In this document: positions 6,460 to 13,707 of the stretch, one piece after another
How the letters are laid out: each line of letters begins with the position of its first letter
How positions within the stretch are numbered: the first letter of the stretch is position 1
NCBI GenBank assembly: GCA_012513735.1
Contig: JAAZBR010000050.1
Span: 1 to 13,707, forward strand
Direction of reading: 5' to 3'
Source: Clostridiales bacterium
GTDB taxonomy: Bacteria; Bacillota; Clostridia; Christensenellales; Aristaeellaceae
Length of the DNA stretch: 13,707 bases
Program-made: the position numbers and the translations under genes
Notes under the pieces: model-generated
What the model was told of the DNA's origin: nothing
Databases searched by the model: none
Seen by the model: only the letters and a program-made list of their open reading frames with translations

Positions 6460-9054
6460 CAGCTTGCGCGCCTTCTCACGCAACAGGAACAGCGCATTCA
6501 ACGCATCAATGGGGCTCATGGACAGCACGTCCAGGTTGGCAAGCTCCTCTACCAGCTCAGCGCGCCCGGTTTCAAAAAGCTGCATCTGTTCCTTGCGCTT
6601 GGAGCGCCCCTTCTCCAGAATACCCTTACCGATAGCGGTCTGGTTGAAGTTGTTGGCTTCCAGCCTTGCCTGAATTTCCATGGCGCGGCTGACCACCGGC
6701 TTGGGCACTCCTGCCAGGTGCGCCACATAGCTGCCGAAGCTTTTGTCAGCGCCGCCCCGCACAATTTTGCGCAGGAAGATCACCTCTTCCCCCATCTCCT
6801 GCACAGCGACACAGCAGTTGACCACGCCCTCCAAGGTGCCCTCCAGTTCAGACAGCTCGTGGTAGTGGGTAGCAAACAGGGTAATGGCTCCGCACCGGCT
6901 CTTGTCTGTCAGGTATTCTACCGCCGCCCAGGCAATGGACAGGCCGTCGAAGGTACCGGTTCCCCGCCCAATCTCATCAAGGATAACGAGGGATCTGGGG
7001 GTAGCGTTGCGCAGAATGTAGGCTAACTCGGTCATCTCTACCATGAAGGTACTCTGTCCGCTGGCCAGATCATCCGAAGCGCCGATGCGGGTATAGATGT
7101 TATCGGAAAGTGGTATGTCGGCCGATGCAGCAGGCACAAAGCTGCCAATATGGGCCATCAGCACAATCAGCGCGGTCTGGCGCATATAGGTGGATTTGCC
7201 AGCCATGTTGGGCCCGGTCAGAATCAGCATGCGCTTCTGATCGTTATCCATGTCCGTGTCGTTGGGCACAAAGCTCTGTTCGGCAAGAGTTCGCTCCACA
7301 ATAGGGTGCCGTCCATCCTTGATCAGCAGCCTGCCTTCTTCGTTAAGCGTGGGACTCACATACCCGTTTTCCCGGGCCACCCGCGCCAGGGAAAGCAAAG
7401 CGTCGACGGTTTTGAATCCCTGGGCGGTGCTTTGTAGCGCAGGCAGGTTTTGCTGCAGCGTGTCGCGCACTTGGTCGAACAGCTCGGCTTCCAGCCGCAG
7501 CGCTTCGCCCTGGGCACCCACGATGCGTTGTTCCAGCTCCTTCAGCTCTTCGGTGGTAAAGCGCTCCACATTTGCCAGGATCTGCTTGCGCGTGTAATGG
7601 TCGGGAACCAGGGCGTAGTTGGACTTGGTGACTTCAATATAGTATCCAAACACCCGGTTGAACTGCACCTTCAAGTTCTTGATGCCTGTCTTCTCCCGCT
7701 CCCTGGCTTCCAGATCCATCAGCCATTGCTTGCCCTGGGTGGCCGCTGCACGATAATCGTCAAGCCGCTTGTTGAACCCGGGCCGGATGACCCCACCATC
7801 CGAAAGGGCGAGGGGCGGCTCGGGATCAATGGCTTCCTCCAGCAGCCGTACAAGCTCAAATAGAGGATTCAGCAGACGTGCCGCAGCCTGTAGTCCACCT
7901 GCATCCACCATTTCCAGCAGGTTCAGCACGTCGGGTACCTGATGCAACGAGCGCAGCAGGGATAGACAGTCCCGTGCGTGCAGGCTACGGTAGGCGATCC
8001 GGGAGAGCAGGCGCTCCATGTCATACACCTGCTGCAGCCGTTCCAGCAGAGCCTCACACAGCACGGGCTGTTCGTACAGTGCCTGAACGGCCTGCAGACG
8101 CTCTTCAATCAACTCCCGCTCCAGCAAGGGTTGCTCCACCCAGCTACGCAGCAGCCGGCCCCCCATGGCGGTGGCGGTTTTGTCCAGCAGCCACAGCAGT
8201 GAACCATAGGCGGTTTGCGCCCGCAGGCTTTGCGTCAGCTCCAGGTTGCGGCGGGTGGCCGCATCCAGCGGCATGCTTTGGTTGGCCGCCAGCACCCTGA
8301 GGGTGATGATATGCCCCAGGTCCATCTTCTGGGTATCCTGCAGAAAATGCAGCAGCGCCCCCGCAGCGGATGCCGACGCCTGCATGCTGCGATCCAGCCC
8401 CAGCGCTTCCAGGCTTGCCACACGGAAATGCTGCTGCAGTTGCTGCCGCGCATTGCCAAGGGCAAACGCGCGGGCGGGATAGGACTGCACAAAGGCGTCG
8501 GTCATGCTGTGCAGCTTATCTGCGGCATTGGTGATGATTTCCCTGGGGCCATAGCTAGCCAGGGCGGTGCGCAGCTCACGCTGGGCGTCCATGGGGCCCC
8601 GGACAAAGAACTCCCCTGTTGTCACATCGCACAGCGCAAGGGCAGCCCTTGTGCCTGTGATGTACACGGCACACAGGAAGTTGTTTGCCCGCTCATTCAA
8701 CGTGCTGTAGTCTGAAACCGTGCCCGGTGTAACGATGCGGATAACCTGGCGCTTCACCAGCCCCTTGGCCAGGGCGGGGTCCTCCACCTGCTCACAAATA
8801 GCCACCCTGTAACCACGCGCAATCAGGCGGGCAATGTAGCTATCTGCGGCATGGTAAGGAACCCCGCACATGGGGGCACGCTCCTCCAGGCCGCACTCGC
8901 GCCCGGTCAGTGTCAGCTCCAGCTCCCGGCTGGCAGTCAAGGCATCATCAAAAAACATCTCGTAGAAGTCACCCAGGCGATAAAAGAGGATCGCATCCGG
9001 GTGCTCCTGTTTGATTTCCATATACTGCTGCATCATGGGGGTTAGCTGCGCCAT
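6457..9054 (-). CDS. mutS: DNA mismatch repair protein MutS
   Basis: MutS recognises base mismatches and small loops and recruits MutL in an ATP-dependent way. The 865-residue protein is full length. It carries the mismatch wedge GDFYEMF (28-34, Phe30 and Glu32), the connector, lever and clamp regions (FNRVFGYYIEVTKSN, 465-479), Walker A GPNMAGKST (614-622), the DDLASGQSTFMVEM block (661-674), Walker B LDEIGRG (692-698) and ATHYHEL (729-735). The C-terminus has QMQLF (823-827), a good match to the beta-clamp binding consensus, and a helix-turn-helix dimer region. One oddity: the stretch after Walker B reads GTGTFDG, with Gly700 (codon 6955-6957) where nearly all MutS proteins have Ser. The start ATG has GGAG about nine bases upstream and lies 15 bases after the ylbF-family stop. 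It is translated just before mutL. Confidence 0.98.
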   Translation of the reverse strand: MAQLTPMMQQYMEIKQEHPDAILFYRLGDFYEMFFDDALTASRELELTLTGRECGLEERAPMCGVPYHAADSYIARLIARGYRVAICEQVEDPALAKGLVKRQVIRIVTPGTVSDYSTLNERANNFLCAVYITGTRAALALCDVTTGEFFVRGPMDAQRELRTALASYGPREIITNAADKLHSMTDAFVQSYPARAFALGNARQQLQQHFRVASLEALGLDRSMQASASAAGALLHFLQDTQKMDLGHIITLRVLAANQSMPLDAATRRNLELTQSLRAQTAYGSLLWLLDKTATAMGGRLLRSWVEQPLLERELIEERLQAVQALYEQPVLCEALLERLQQVYDMERLLSRIAYRSLHARDCLSLLRSLHQVPDVLNLLEMVDAGGLQAAARLLNPLFELVRLLEEAIDPEPPLALSDGGVIRPGFNKRLDDYRAAATQGKQWLMDLEAREREKTGIKNLKVQFNRVFGYYIEVTKSNYALVPDHYTRKQILANVERFTTEELKELEQRIVGAQGEALRLEAELFDQVRDTLQQNLPALQSTAQGFKTVDALLSLARVARENGYVSPTLNEEGRLLIKDGRHPIVERTLAEQSFVPNDTDMDNDQKRMLILTGPNMAGKSTYMRQTALIVLMAHIGSFVPAASADIPLSDNIYTRIGASDDLASGQSTFMVEMTELAYILRNATPRSLVILDEIGRGTGTFDGLSIAWAAVEYLTDKSRCGAITLFATHYHELSELEGTLEGVVNCCVAVQEMGEEVIFLRKIVRGGADKSFGSYVAHLAGVPKPVVSRAMEIQARLEANNFNQTAIGKGILEKGRSKRKEQMQLFETGRAELVEELANLDVLSMSPIDALNALFLLREKARKL

Positions 9055-9069
9055 GGTATGATCTCCAAA

Positions 9070-9474
9070 TTACTCGACGCCGCACCCATGGCATGCCTGA
9101 CAGCCGCCACTGGGGCAGCCGCCCCCTGCCTCTTGAGGGGATAATATGGCCTGAAGCTGGGCATTCACACCGTTCATAAGCTGGGCAAACGCTGCACGCG
9201 CATGGTTCAGGCTCTGCATGCTGCCTACGGCCTGCAGTTCCTGTTGCAGACGGTCCACTTCGCTGCTCAGTTCACCGATCTTCGTGTGATCAGGCGCCTC
9301 CTCGGAGAGAAGATCCTGCAGTTGCTGCCGTGTCTGCGTGTAGGCATGGTATTGTGCCTGCATGGCCTTGTCGTCCAGTGCAACGGTCTCAGCCCGCTGC
9401 ATTGCCAGGTATTCTTTACTCTGGGCAATCAGTTCCCCCAGTTGCCGGGCTGCCTGCATAATCTGTTCATTCAT
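9070..9474 (-). CDS. YlbF/YmcA (RicF/RicA) family regulator with C-terminal cysteine cluster
   Basis: The 134-residue, mostly helical protein has the glutamine-rich coiled helices of the YlbF/YmcA (Com_YlbF) family, for example ARQLGELIAQSKEYLAMQRAE at 9-29. In Bacillus subtilis the family members YlbF, YmcA and YaaT form a complex that directs RNase Y and carries iron-sulfur clusters. The tail is GGGCPSGGCQACHGCG, with Cys120, Cys125, Cys128 and Cys131 (C-x4-C-x2-C-x2-C), a plausible ligand set for a [4Fe-4S] cluster or zinc; that is inference. It lies between miaB and mutS, the same place as ymcA in B. subtilis, which favours a YmcA-like role. The start ATG 9474 overlaps the miaB stop by eight bases and has AGAGGA in front; the longer frame to 9555 lies inside miaB. 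It ends in TAA. Confidence 0.82.
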   Translation of the reverse strand: MNEQIMQAARQLGELIAQSKEYLAMQRAETVALDDKAMQAQYHAYTQTRQQLQDLLSEEAPDHTKIGELSSEVDRLQQELQAVGSMQSLNHARAAFAQLMNGVNAQLQAILSPQEAGGGCPSGGCQACHGCGVE

Positions 9475-10885
9475 GGCTAATGTCCTCTCTGTATTCGCCG
9501 CGCAGCGTGTTGCTGCCGGTCCCTGTGATGTATACGGGGACAATTTGACCAACATGGTCGGAACGTCCCCCCGTGTAGTTTACCGATATGTTGCGACCGC
9601 ATTTTCCGGTCATCTGGCTCTTGCGGCGGGTCGACTGTCCCTCCGTCAGTATACCCATCTGCCGTCCCACAAGGTTTTGAAGAACCTGCGCTGTCATCTT
9701 TTCCTGCAGCGCGATCAGCCGCTCGATTCGCTCCGTGGCCACCTCGGCCGGCAGAGCGCCCGGCAGCGAAGCTGCCTTGGTGCCAGTGCGCGGGCTGTAG
9801 ATGAAGGTGAAGGCACTGTCATAGCGTACCTGTTCTACCAGGGCCATGGTTTGCGCAAAATCCTCCTCCGTTTCACCGGGAAAAGCGACAATCAGGTCTG
9901 TTGTCAGGCCAATCTCAGGCACCGCATTGCGCAGCTTCCGCACCTTCTCCAGGTATTCTCGCACTGTATACCGCCGGTTCATGGCCGTTAGGATGCGGTC
10001 ACTCCCCGCCTGGACCGGCAGGTGCAGATGGGGTGCCAGCGCCCGGTTTCGGGCCATCTCCTCAATCAGTTCATCCGACAGATCCTTGGGATGGGAAGTC
10101 ATGAAGCGCAACCGCCGGATGCCTGTATCTTCAAGACGGCGCAGCAGCTGCGCAAAGCTGATTTCGTGCAGATCATGGCCGTAGGAGTTGACGTTCTGCC
10201 CCAACAGGGTGATTTCCTGCACACCGTCGGCCACCAGCGCCTCCGCTTCGCGCAGAATGTCCGCGGCACGCCGGGAGCGCTCCCGCCCCCTGACATAGGG
10301 AACAATGCAATAGGAGCAATAGTTGTCACAGCCAAACATGATGCTCACATAGGCTTTGAAGGGACTATCGCGATGCACGGGCAACCCTTCCGCAATGGTT
10401 GACTCCTCCTTGCTGACGTCGATGACCCGGCGCCCCTCCTCGATGGTCAGATACAGATACTCCGGCAGCCGATACAGATTGCCCGTACCAAACGCAATAT
10501 CCACAAAGGGGTACTGCCTGAGCACCTTTTCTGCCATCCCCTGTTGCTGCATCATACAGCCGCAGACGCCAATCAGCATGTGGGGGCGATCCCGCTTGAT
10601 TTCCTTCAGCCAGGTGATGTTGCCAAGCGCCCTGCGCTCCGCATTGTCCCGGATACAGCAGGTATTAAACAGCACCAGATCTGCCTGCTCCCGCGTTGGC
10701 GCCTGTTCAAGCCCCATACCCCGCAGGGTACCGGCCAGGGTTTCGGAATCGTGCGCATTCATCTGACATCCATAGGTGACAATGTAGTAGCTCTGCGGAC
10801 GCTTGCCATGACCTTGCACCAGCTTTGAAAACTGCGCCTGTTCGGTCAGCTGTTCTGGTGTAATCTGCTGGACATGTTCACGCAT
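9467..10885 (-). CDS. miaB: tRNA-2-methylthio-N6-dimethylallyladenosine synthase MiaB
   Basis: MiaB is a radical SAM methylthiotransferase that converts i6A37 in tRNA to ms2i6A37. The 472-residue protein has all three domains. The UPF0004 domain has Cys40 (YGCQMNAHDSE), Cys76 (NTCCIRD) and Cys110 (GCMMQQ) as ligands of the auxiliary [4Fe-4S] cluster. The radical SAM domain has Cys186, Cys190 and Cys193 (GCDNYCSYCIVPYVRGRE). A TRAM domain follows from about 405 to 468. Two extra cysteines sit beside the auxiliary ligands (Cys77, Cys108); they are not expected ligands. ATG 10885 was chosen because of the strong GGAGGA site and because the frame above it lies inside rng. It overlaps the rng stop by eight bases and the ylbF-family start by eight. 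Its substrate is made by MiaA, encoded further along the same transcript. Confidence 0.96.
   Translation of the reverse strand: MREHVQQITPEQLTEQAQFSKLVQGHGKRPQSYYIVTYGCQMNAHDSETLAGTLRGMGLEQAPTREQADLVLFNTCCIRDNAERRALGNITWLKEIKRDRPHMLIGVCGCMMQQQGMAEKVLRQYPFVDIAFGTGNLYRLPEYLYLTIEEGRRVIDVSKEESTIAEGLPVHRDSPFKAYVSIMFGCDNYCSYCIVPYVRGRERSRRAADILREAEALVADGVQEITLLGQNVNSYGHDLHEISFAQLLRRLEDTGIRRLRFMTSHPKDLSDELIEEMARNRALAPHLHLPVQAGSDRILTAMNRRYTVREYLEKVRKLRNAVPEIGLTTDLIVAFPGETEEDFAQTMALVEQVRYDSAFTFIYSPRTGTKAASLPGALPAEVATERIERLIALQEKMTAQVLQNLVGRQMGILTEGQSTRRKSQMTGKCGRNISVNYTGGRSDHVGQIVPVYITGTGSNTLRGEYREDISHE
9483..9488 (-). promoter_or_regulatory. Ribosome binding site for the YlbF/YmcA-family gene
   Basis: AGAGGA on the minus strand, eight bases before ATG 9474 and inside the miaB coding sequence. 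It decides the start against upstream in-frame codons. Confidence 0.65.
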
Positions 10886-12041
10886 GATCGTTTTCCTCCC
10901 CGGATAAAAACCCCTTGCCCCCGCAGCGCGGGCAGGTTTGCAGCCGCTCCGCCTCAGCATGATCCCCGCTGCGCTTGCGCGTCAGCTCCATCAAGCCCAG
11001 GCTGGTAAAGCCGTGGATGCTGCACTTCACCGGATCCTGCCGCAGCATGTCCTGCATGGCCTCTTGCACCTGCTGGCGATCTGCACCGGATTCCATGTCG
11101 ATAAAATCGATCAATATGATGCCGCCCATCCGCCGCAGCCTGAGTAGCCGGGCAATCTCCCGGGCAGCCTCCAGGTTGGTGTGAAGCAGCTCCTTCTCCC
11201 GGTCCCTGCCGCCGCTGCGATGGGCAGTGTTGACATCGATCACGGTCATGGCCTCGCACGGATCGATCACCAGCGTCGCTCCGCTTTTCAGCAGCACCTT
11301 GCGCCGCAGCGCCTTTTGATAGCGGCGGTGCACCTGATGCAGCTGCATCGGGCTGGCTGCTATTGTGACCGGTACGCCGGGTATCTCCTCCTGAAGGGGC
11401 ACGTTGGTGATGATACGTTCAGGCAGGGTCCGCTCCTCGCGCAGCACCTGAGCCAGCCGGTCCTCAGCCCCCTCAAGCAACGCGGGGGCAGAACGCATCT
11501 TAGCCTTCTTCTCTATGGATTGCCATCGCTCAAGCAGTAACTGCACCTCAGCCTCAACGTCCTCCGCTGAAGCATTCAGGCAGCGCTCACGCATGACAAT
11601 CCCCATGCCCTCAGGGCAGACTTGTTGGGCAATATCCAGCAGCGTCTGCTTGGACGATTCCGAAACCCTTTTGGATACCCGGCACCCGGTTCCCACAGGG
11701 AGCAGCAGCACATAGGCGCCGGTAAGCGCGATATCCGCTGTCAGGAAGGCCGATTTGCCGCCAAGGGGCGGTTTGCGAACCTGCACTACAACGGTGTCCC
11801 CCTGACGGACCTGGGCACTCCGCTTCAACTCCCCAATGGGCAGAAAACCCTCAGCGTGAGGCGCGATGCGCACAAACGCTGCCTGCAGCGACTTCATGAT
11901 GCGCCCCACCCGGCCCAGGTAGATTTGTTCCGGCTGAATGGTACCGGCGGGCTCAGGGGGCCAGTAAGCGACCAGCTCGCCTGCTTCCAGCAGGGCTATT
12001 TCGCGCATGTTGTCGCGCTCTTCGATCAGCAGCAGACTCAT
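10878..12041 (-). CDS. rng: Ribonuclease E/G family endoribonuclease (short, clostridial type)
   Basis: RNase E/G enzymes cut single-stranded AU-rich RNA in rRNA maturation and mRNA decay. The 387-residue protein has an S1-like segment (YLGRVGRIMKSLQAAFVRI, 41-59; EGFLPIGEL, 64-72), a middle 5'-sensor/RNase H-like region, and the DNase I-like catalytic site with Asp269 in AMTVIDVNT (264-272) and Asp312 in GGIILIDFIDM (306-316). The Zn-link cysteines are CPRC (370-373). The chain ends about 14 residues after CPRC, so the small C-terminal dimer domain of E. coli RNase G is missing. DVNTAHRSGG replaces the common DVNTG pattern. The start ATG 12041 overlaps the preceding stop as ATGA and has only a weak Shine-Dalgarno. 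Upstream frame extension to 12131 lies within the previous gene. In many Bacillota rng is followed by rplU-rpmA; here miaB follows. Confidence 0.92.
   Translation of the reverse strand: MSLLLIEERDNMREIALLEAGELVAYWPPEPAGTIQPEQIYLGRVGRIMKSLQAAFVRIAPHAEGFLPIGELKRSAQVRQGDTVVVQVRKPPLGGKSAFLTADIALTGAYVLLLPVGTGCRVSKRVSESSKQTLLDIAQQVCPEGMGIVMRERCLNASAEDVEAEVQLLLERWQSIEKKAKMRSAPALLEGAEDRLAQVLREERTLPERIITNVPLQEEIPGVPVTIAASPMQLHQVHRRYQKALRRKVLLKSGATLVIDPCEAMTVIDVNTAHRSGGRDREKELLHTNLEAAREIARLLRLRRMGGIILIDFIDMESGADRQQVQEAMQDMLRQDPVKCSIHGFTSLGLMELTRKRSGDHAEAERLQTCPRCGGKGFLSGEENDHA
10894..10899 (-). promoter_or_regulatory. Ribosome binding site for miaB
   Basis: A strong GGAGGA on the minus strand, eight bases before ATG 10885 and inside the last codons of rng. 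It fixes the miaB start and should allow miaB to be translated well despite its position deep in the operon. Confidence 0.75.
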
Positions 12042-12694
12042 GCCTGTTCCAGGGGCGCAAAGGTCTGTGTCAGCAGCGCTGTGCGCACAACGGCGCAGGC
12101 AGGCGCCTCCTCCAGGCCGGCAATCTCGCAAAGCGCAGCGATCAGCTGCGCCGGCTTGCAGGTGCCCGATGGATGCAGGGCGAGGGTCGCATAAAGCGCA
12201 TTGTCCCGTACCACCATATTGTAGATCAGGGGACGGATATCCACATGGCTAATGCCCCTTTTTCCCTTACGGGTGGAGAGGTACTGCTCCCTTTCCGCCA
12301 GCACGGGGACGGCCGCCAGAAGCACATCCGCTTGTTCAAGGGGTGTGATTTGAAACTGTGCAGCCGCTAACACGGCCATGGGCGCCGTTTGGCTGTCCTC
12401 CACCAGGCGGGCAATCTGGCAGCGGATCAGGGGCGGCAGGGCCGCGTTGAGTTGCTCCACAAAGGCTGCCGGCGCAATGGCTTCACTCAGGGGCACCTCC
12501 ATCACCTCCCGCAGGCCTTCGGTGCCCACCGGCAGAGGCGCCGCAAAGCTAAGGAGTATATGAGGATTGAATCCCTGGCTGTACCGCACCGGCAGACCGG
12601 CCCTGCGCAGGGCACGCTGCATAAAGCGCATCAGATCCAGGTGGCCAATGTACTTCAAACGGTCCCTGACCGAAAATACAACCCACATCTTCAT
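12038..12694 (-). CDS. TIGR03936/DUF2344 radical-SAM-associated protein
   Basis: The 218-residue protein matches the DUF2344 family of unknown function that accompanies the TIGR03960 radical SAM protein. The family hallmarks are near the N-terminus: RLKYIGHLDLMRFMQRALRR, then GLPVRYSQGFNPH and LSFAAPLPVGTEG. The rest is poorly conserved and no catalytic residues are evident. ATG 12694 was chosen over the upstream GTG 12703 because AGGAG (12705-12709) is ten bases before the ATG but only one base before the GTG, and because 12694 gives an ATGA overlap with the upstream stop, like other junctions in this operon. It also shares an ATGA overlap with rng downstream. Its partner is encoded immediately upstream; in some genomes the two are fused. 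Function is unknown; a role in tRNA or rRNA modification with the partner is only a guess. Confidence 0.88.
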   Translation of the reverse strand: MKMWVVFSVRDRLKYIGHLDLMRFMQRALRRAGLPVRYSQGFNPHILLSFAAPLPVGTEGLREVMEVPLSEAIAPAAFVEQLNAALPPLIRCQIARLVEDSQTAPMAVLAAAQFQITPLEQADVLLAAVPVLAEREQYLSTRKGKRGISHVDIRPLIYNMVVRDNALYATLALHPSGTCKPAQLIAALCEIAGLEEAPACAVVRTALLTQTFAPLEQA

Positions 12695-13707
12695 GAAACG
12701 CACGCTCCTGCAAACCGGGTCAGACCGCAGCCTTCACAGCCGTGACGGCAATCGGGCGTTGTCTGCCCGGCGACAGCGCGCTGCCGCTCATGCCAGAGGT
12801 ACTGCTTTGTCACGCCGGCATCTATGATGCTCCATGGCAGCACCTCATCGCCGGTCCGTTCCCGGGTGCTGTAGAAGGCGGGATCAAGGCCGCAGTCATG
12901 AAAGGCATTCATCCACTCCCCATACTTGAAGTGTTCGCGCCAGCCGTCCAGCCGGCACCCACGCTTCCACGCGGCTTCGATCACATCCCCCATGTGCCGG
13001 TCGCCCCGGGCCACGCATGCCTCAAGCTGGCTCAGCTCCGGCTCATGCCAGTTAAAGGTGACGCCTTTGATGCGCAGCGCGTCGCGCAGCAGCGCCTGCT
13101 TGCGGCGCACCTCATCCAGGTTGTCCTGCGCAGCCCATTGAAAGGGCGTGAAGGGTTTGGGCACAAAGGTGGACGTGCTGACCGTGACCTTAAGTCCCGG
13201 GGCACGCTTCTCCTTGGGGATGCTGTAATAACAATCCACAATACGCCGGGCCGTCTGCGCAATACCCAGCAGGTCCTCATCCGTTTCAGTCGGCAGGCCG
13301 ATCATGAAGTACAGCTTCACGTTGTTCCATCCGCTTTCAAAAGCGTCTGTCACCGACCGCAGAATGTCCTCCTCCGTGACACCCTTGTTGATCACATCCC
13401 GCAAGCGCTGGGTGCCCGCCTCCGGCGCCAGGGTGAGGCCGGACTTGCGGACTTCGCGCGTTTCTTCAAGGGACTGCTTGACCAGGCTGTCCACCCGCAT
13501 GGAGGGAAGGGAGACTGAAACCCTTTGGGCCGCGTATCTGTCCATCAGTTTTCGGACCAGTTCGGCCAGCTGCCCGTAATCACCGCTGGAAAGAGAGGAC
13601 AGAGACATCTCCTCATACCCTGTAGCTTTGACCAGCTTTTCGGCAATGGCAAGCAGGGTATCCACGCTTCGTTCGCGCACAGGCCTGTACAGCATGCCCG
13701 CCTGGCA
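12691..13707 (-). CDS. TIGR03960-type B12-binding-domain radical SAM protein (5' partial)
   Basis: The right window edge cuts this gene, leaving the 338 C-terminal residues. The first readable residues are CQAGMLYRPVRERS, which in this family follow the radical SAM CxxxCxxC motif, so the first Cys is probably its third cluster ligand and the N-terminal B12-like domain lies outside. SLSSGDYGQL, LTLAPEAGTQRLRDVINKG and KLYFMIGLPTETDEDL are typical of the radical SAM barrel. A C-terminal domain includes PFTPFQWAAQDN and FNWHEPELSQLEACVARGDR. The tail TPDCRHGCEGCGLTRFAGAC holds four cysteines (C-x3-C-x2-C-x8-C) that could bind a second metal site. The reaction is not known. The stop overlaps the DUF2344 gene by four bases. 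The promoter of the whole chain must be further right. Confidence 0.9.
   Translation of the reverse strand, partial: CQAGMLYRPVRERSVDTLLAIAEKLVKATGYEEMSLSSLSSGDYGQLAELVRKLMDRYAAQRVSVSLPSMRVDSLVKQSLEETREVRKSGLTLAPEAGTQRLRDVINKGVTEEDILRSVTDAFESGWNNVKLYFMIGLPTETDEDLLGIAQTARRIVDCYYSIPKEKRAPGLKVTVSTSTFVPKPFTPFQWAAQDNLDEVRRKQALLRDALRIKGVTFNWHEPELSQLEACVARGDRHMGDVIEAAWKRGCRLDGWREHFKYGEWMNAFHDCGLDPAFYSTRERTGDEVLPWSIIDAGVTKQYLWHERQRAVAGQTTPDCRHGCEGCGLTRFAGACVS
12705..12709 (-). promoter_or_regulatory. Ribosome binding site for the DUF2344 gene
   Basis: AGGAG on the minus strand, ten bases before ATG 12694 and only one base before the competing GTG 12703. It decides the start in favour of the ATG. Confidence 0.6.

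Noticed and set aside
5863..7026. A 387-codon plus-strand open frame opposite mutL and mutS.
   Set aside because: It has no recognisable domain, mirrors the codon pattern of the real genes on the other strand, and spans two well-supported genes. Long antisense frames are expected in GC-rich DNA.

Overview
This window looks like chromosomal housekeeping DNA from a GC-rich member of the Bacillota, most likely a clostridial lineage. The evidence is a clostridial-type MurG, a YlbF/YmcA-family gene between miaB and mutS, a short RNase E/G, a B12-type radical SAM protein paired with its DUF2344 partner, and a 'methionine gamma-lyase/aluminium resistance' PLP enzyme after miaA. I cannot name a genus. 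I see no mobile elements, tRNA or rRNA genes, CRISPR arrays, phage genes or obviously foreign segments.

Left part, plus strand (1-2429). This is the 3' end of a polyamine ABC transporter operon: a partial potB-like permease, a potC-like permease, then murG one base after the potC stop. potC carries an in-frame TAA at 902-904 with homology continuing in the same frame on both sides, so it is annotated as a pseudogene unless the base is a sequencing error. The usual substrate-binding gene potD does not follow potC.

Right part, minus strand (13707 down to 2454). Nine genes form one nearly gapless chain, read right to left: B12-type radical SAM protein (cut by the window edge), DUF2344 radical-SAM-associated protein, RNase E/G (rng), miaB, YlbF/YmcA-family protein, mutS, mutL, miaA and the PLP-dependent lyase-family protein. 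Six of the eight junctions overlap by 4, 8 or 11 bases. The other two have gaps of 15 and 7 bases. Translational coupling in one long transcript is the natural reading, and its promoter must lie beyond the right edge. The plus and minus blocks converge with 24 bases between stop codons (2430-2453) and no convincing terminator.

Functionally the chain joins several information-processing tasks. MiaA and MiaB act one after the other to make ms2i6A at tRNA position 37. MutS and MutL perform mismatch repair, with MutL of the endonuclease type. The RNase E/G and the YlbF/YmcA protein both point to mRNA processing. All of this is well-known biology. The points most worth a second look are the potC nonsense codon, a Ser-to-Gly change just after the MutS Walker B motif, and the direct joining of the rng cluster to the miaB-mutSL-miaA cluster. 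I found no convincing undescribed system.
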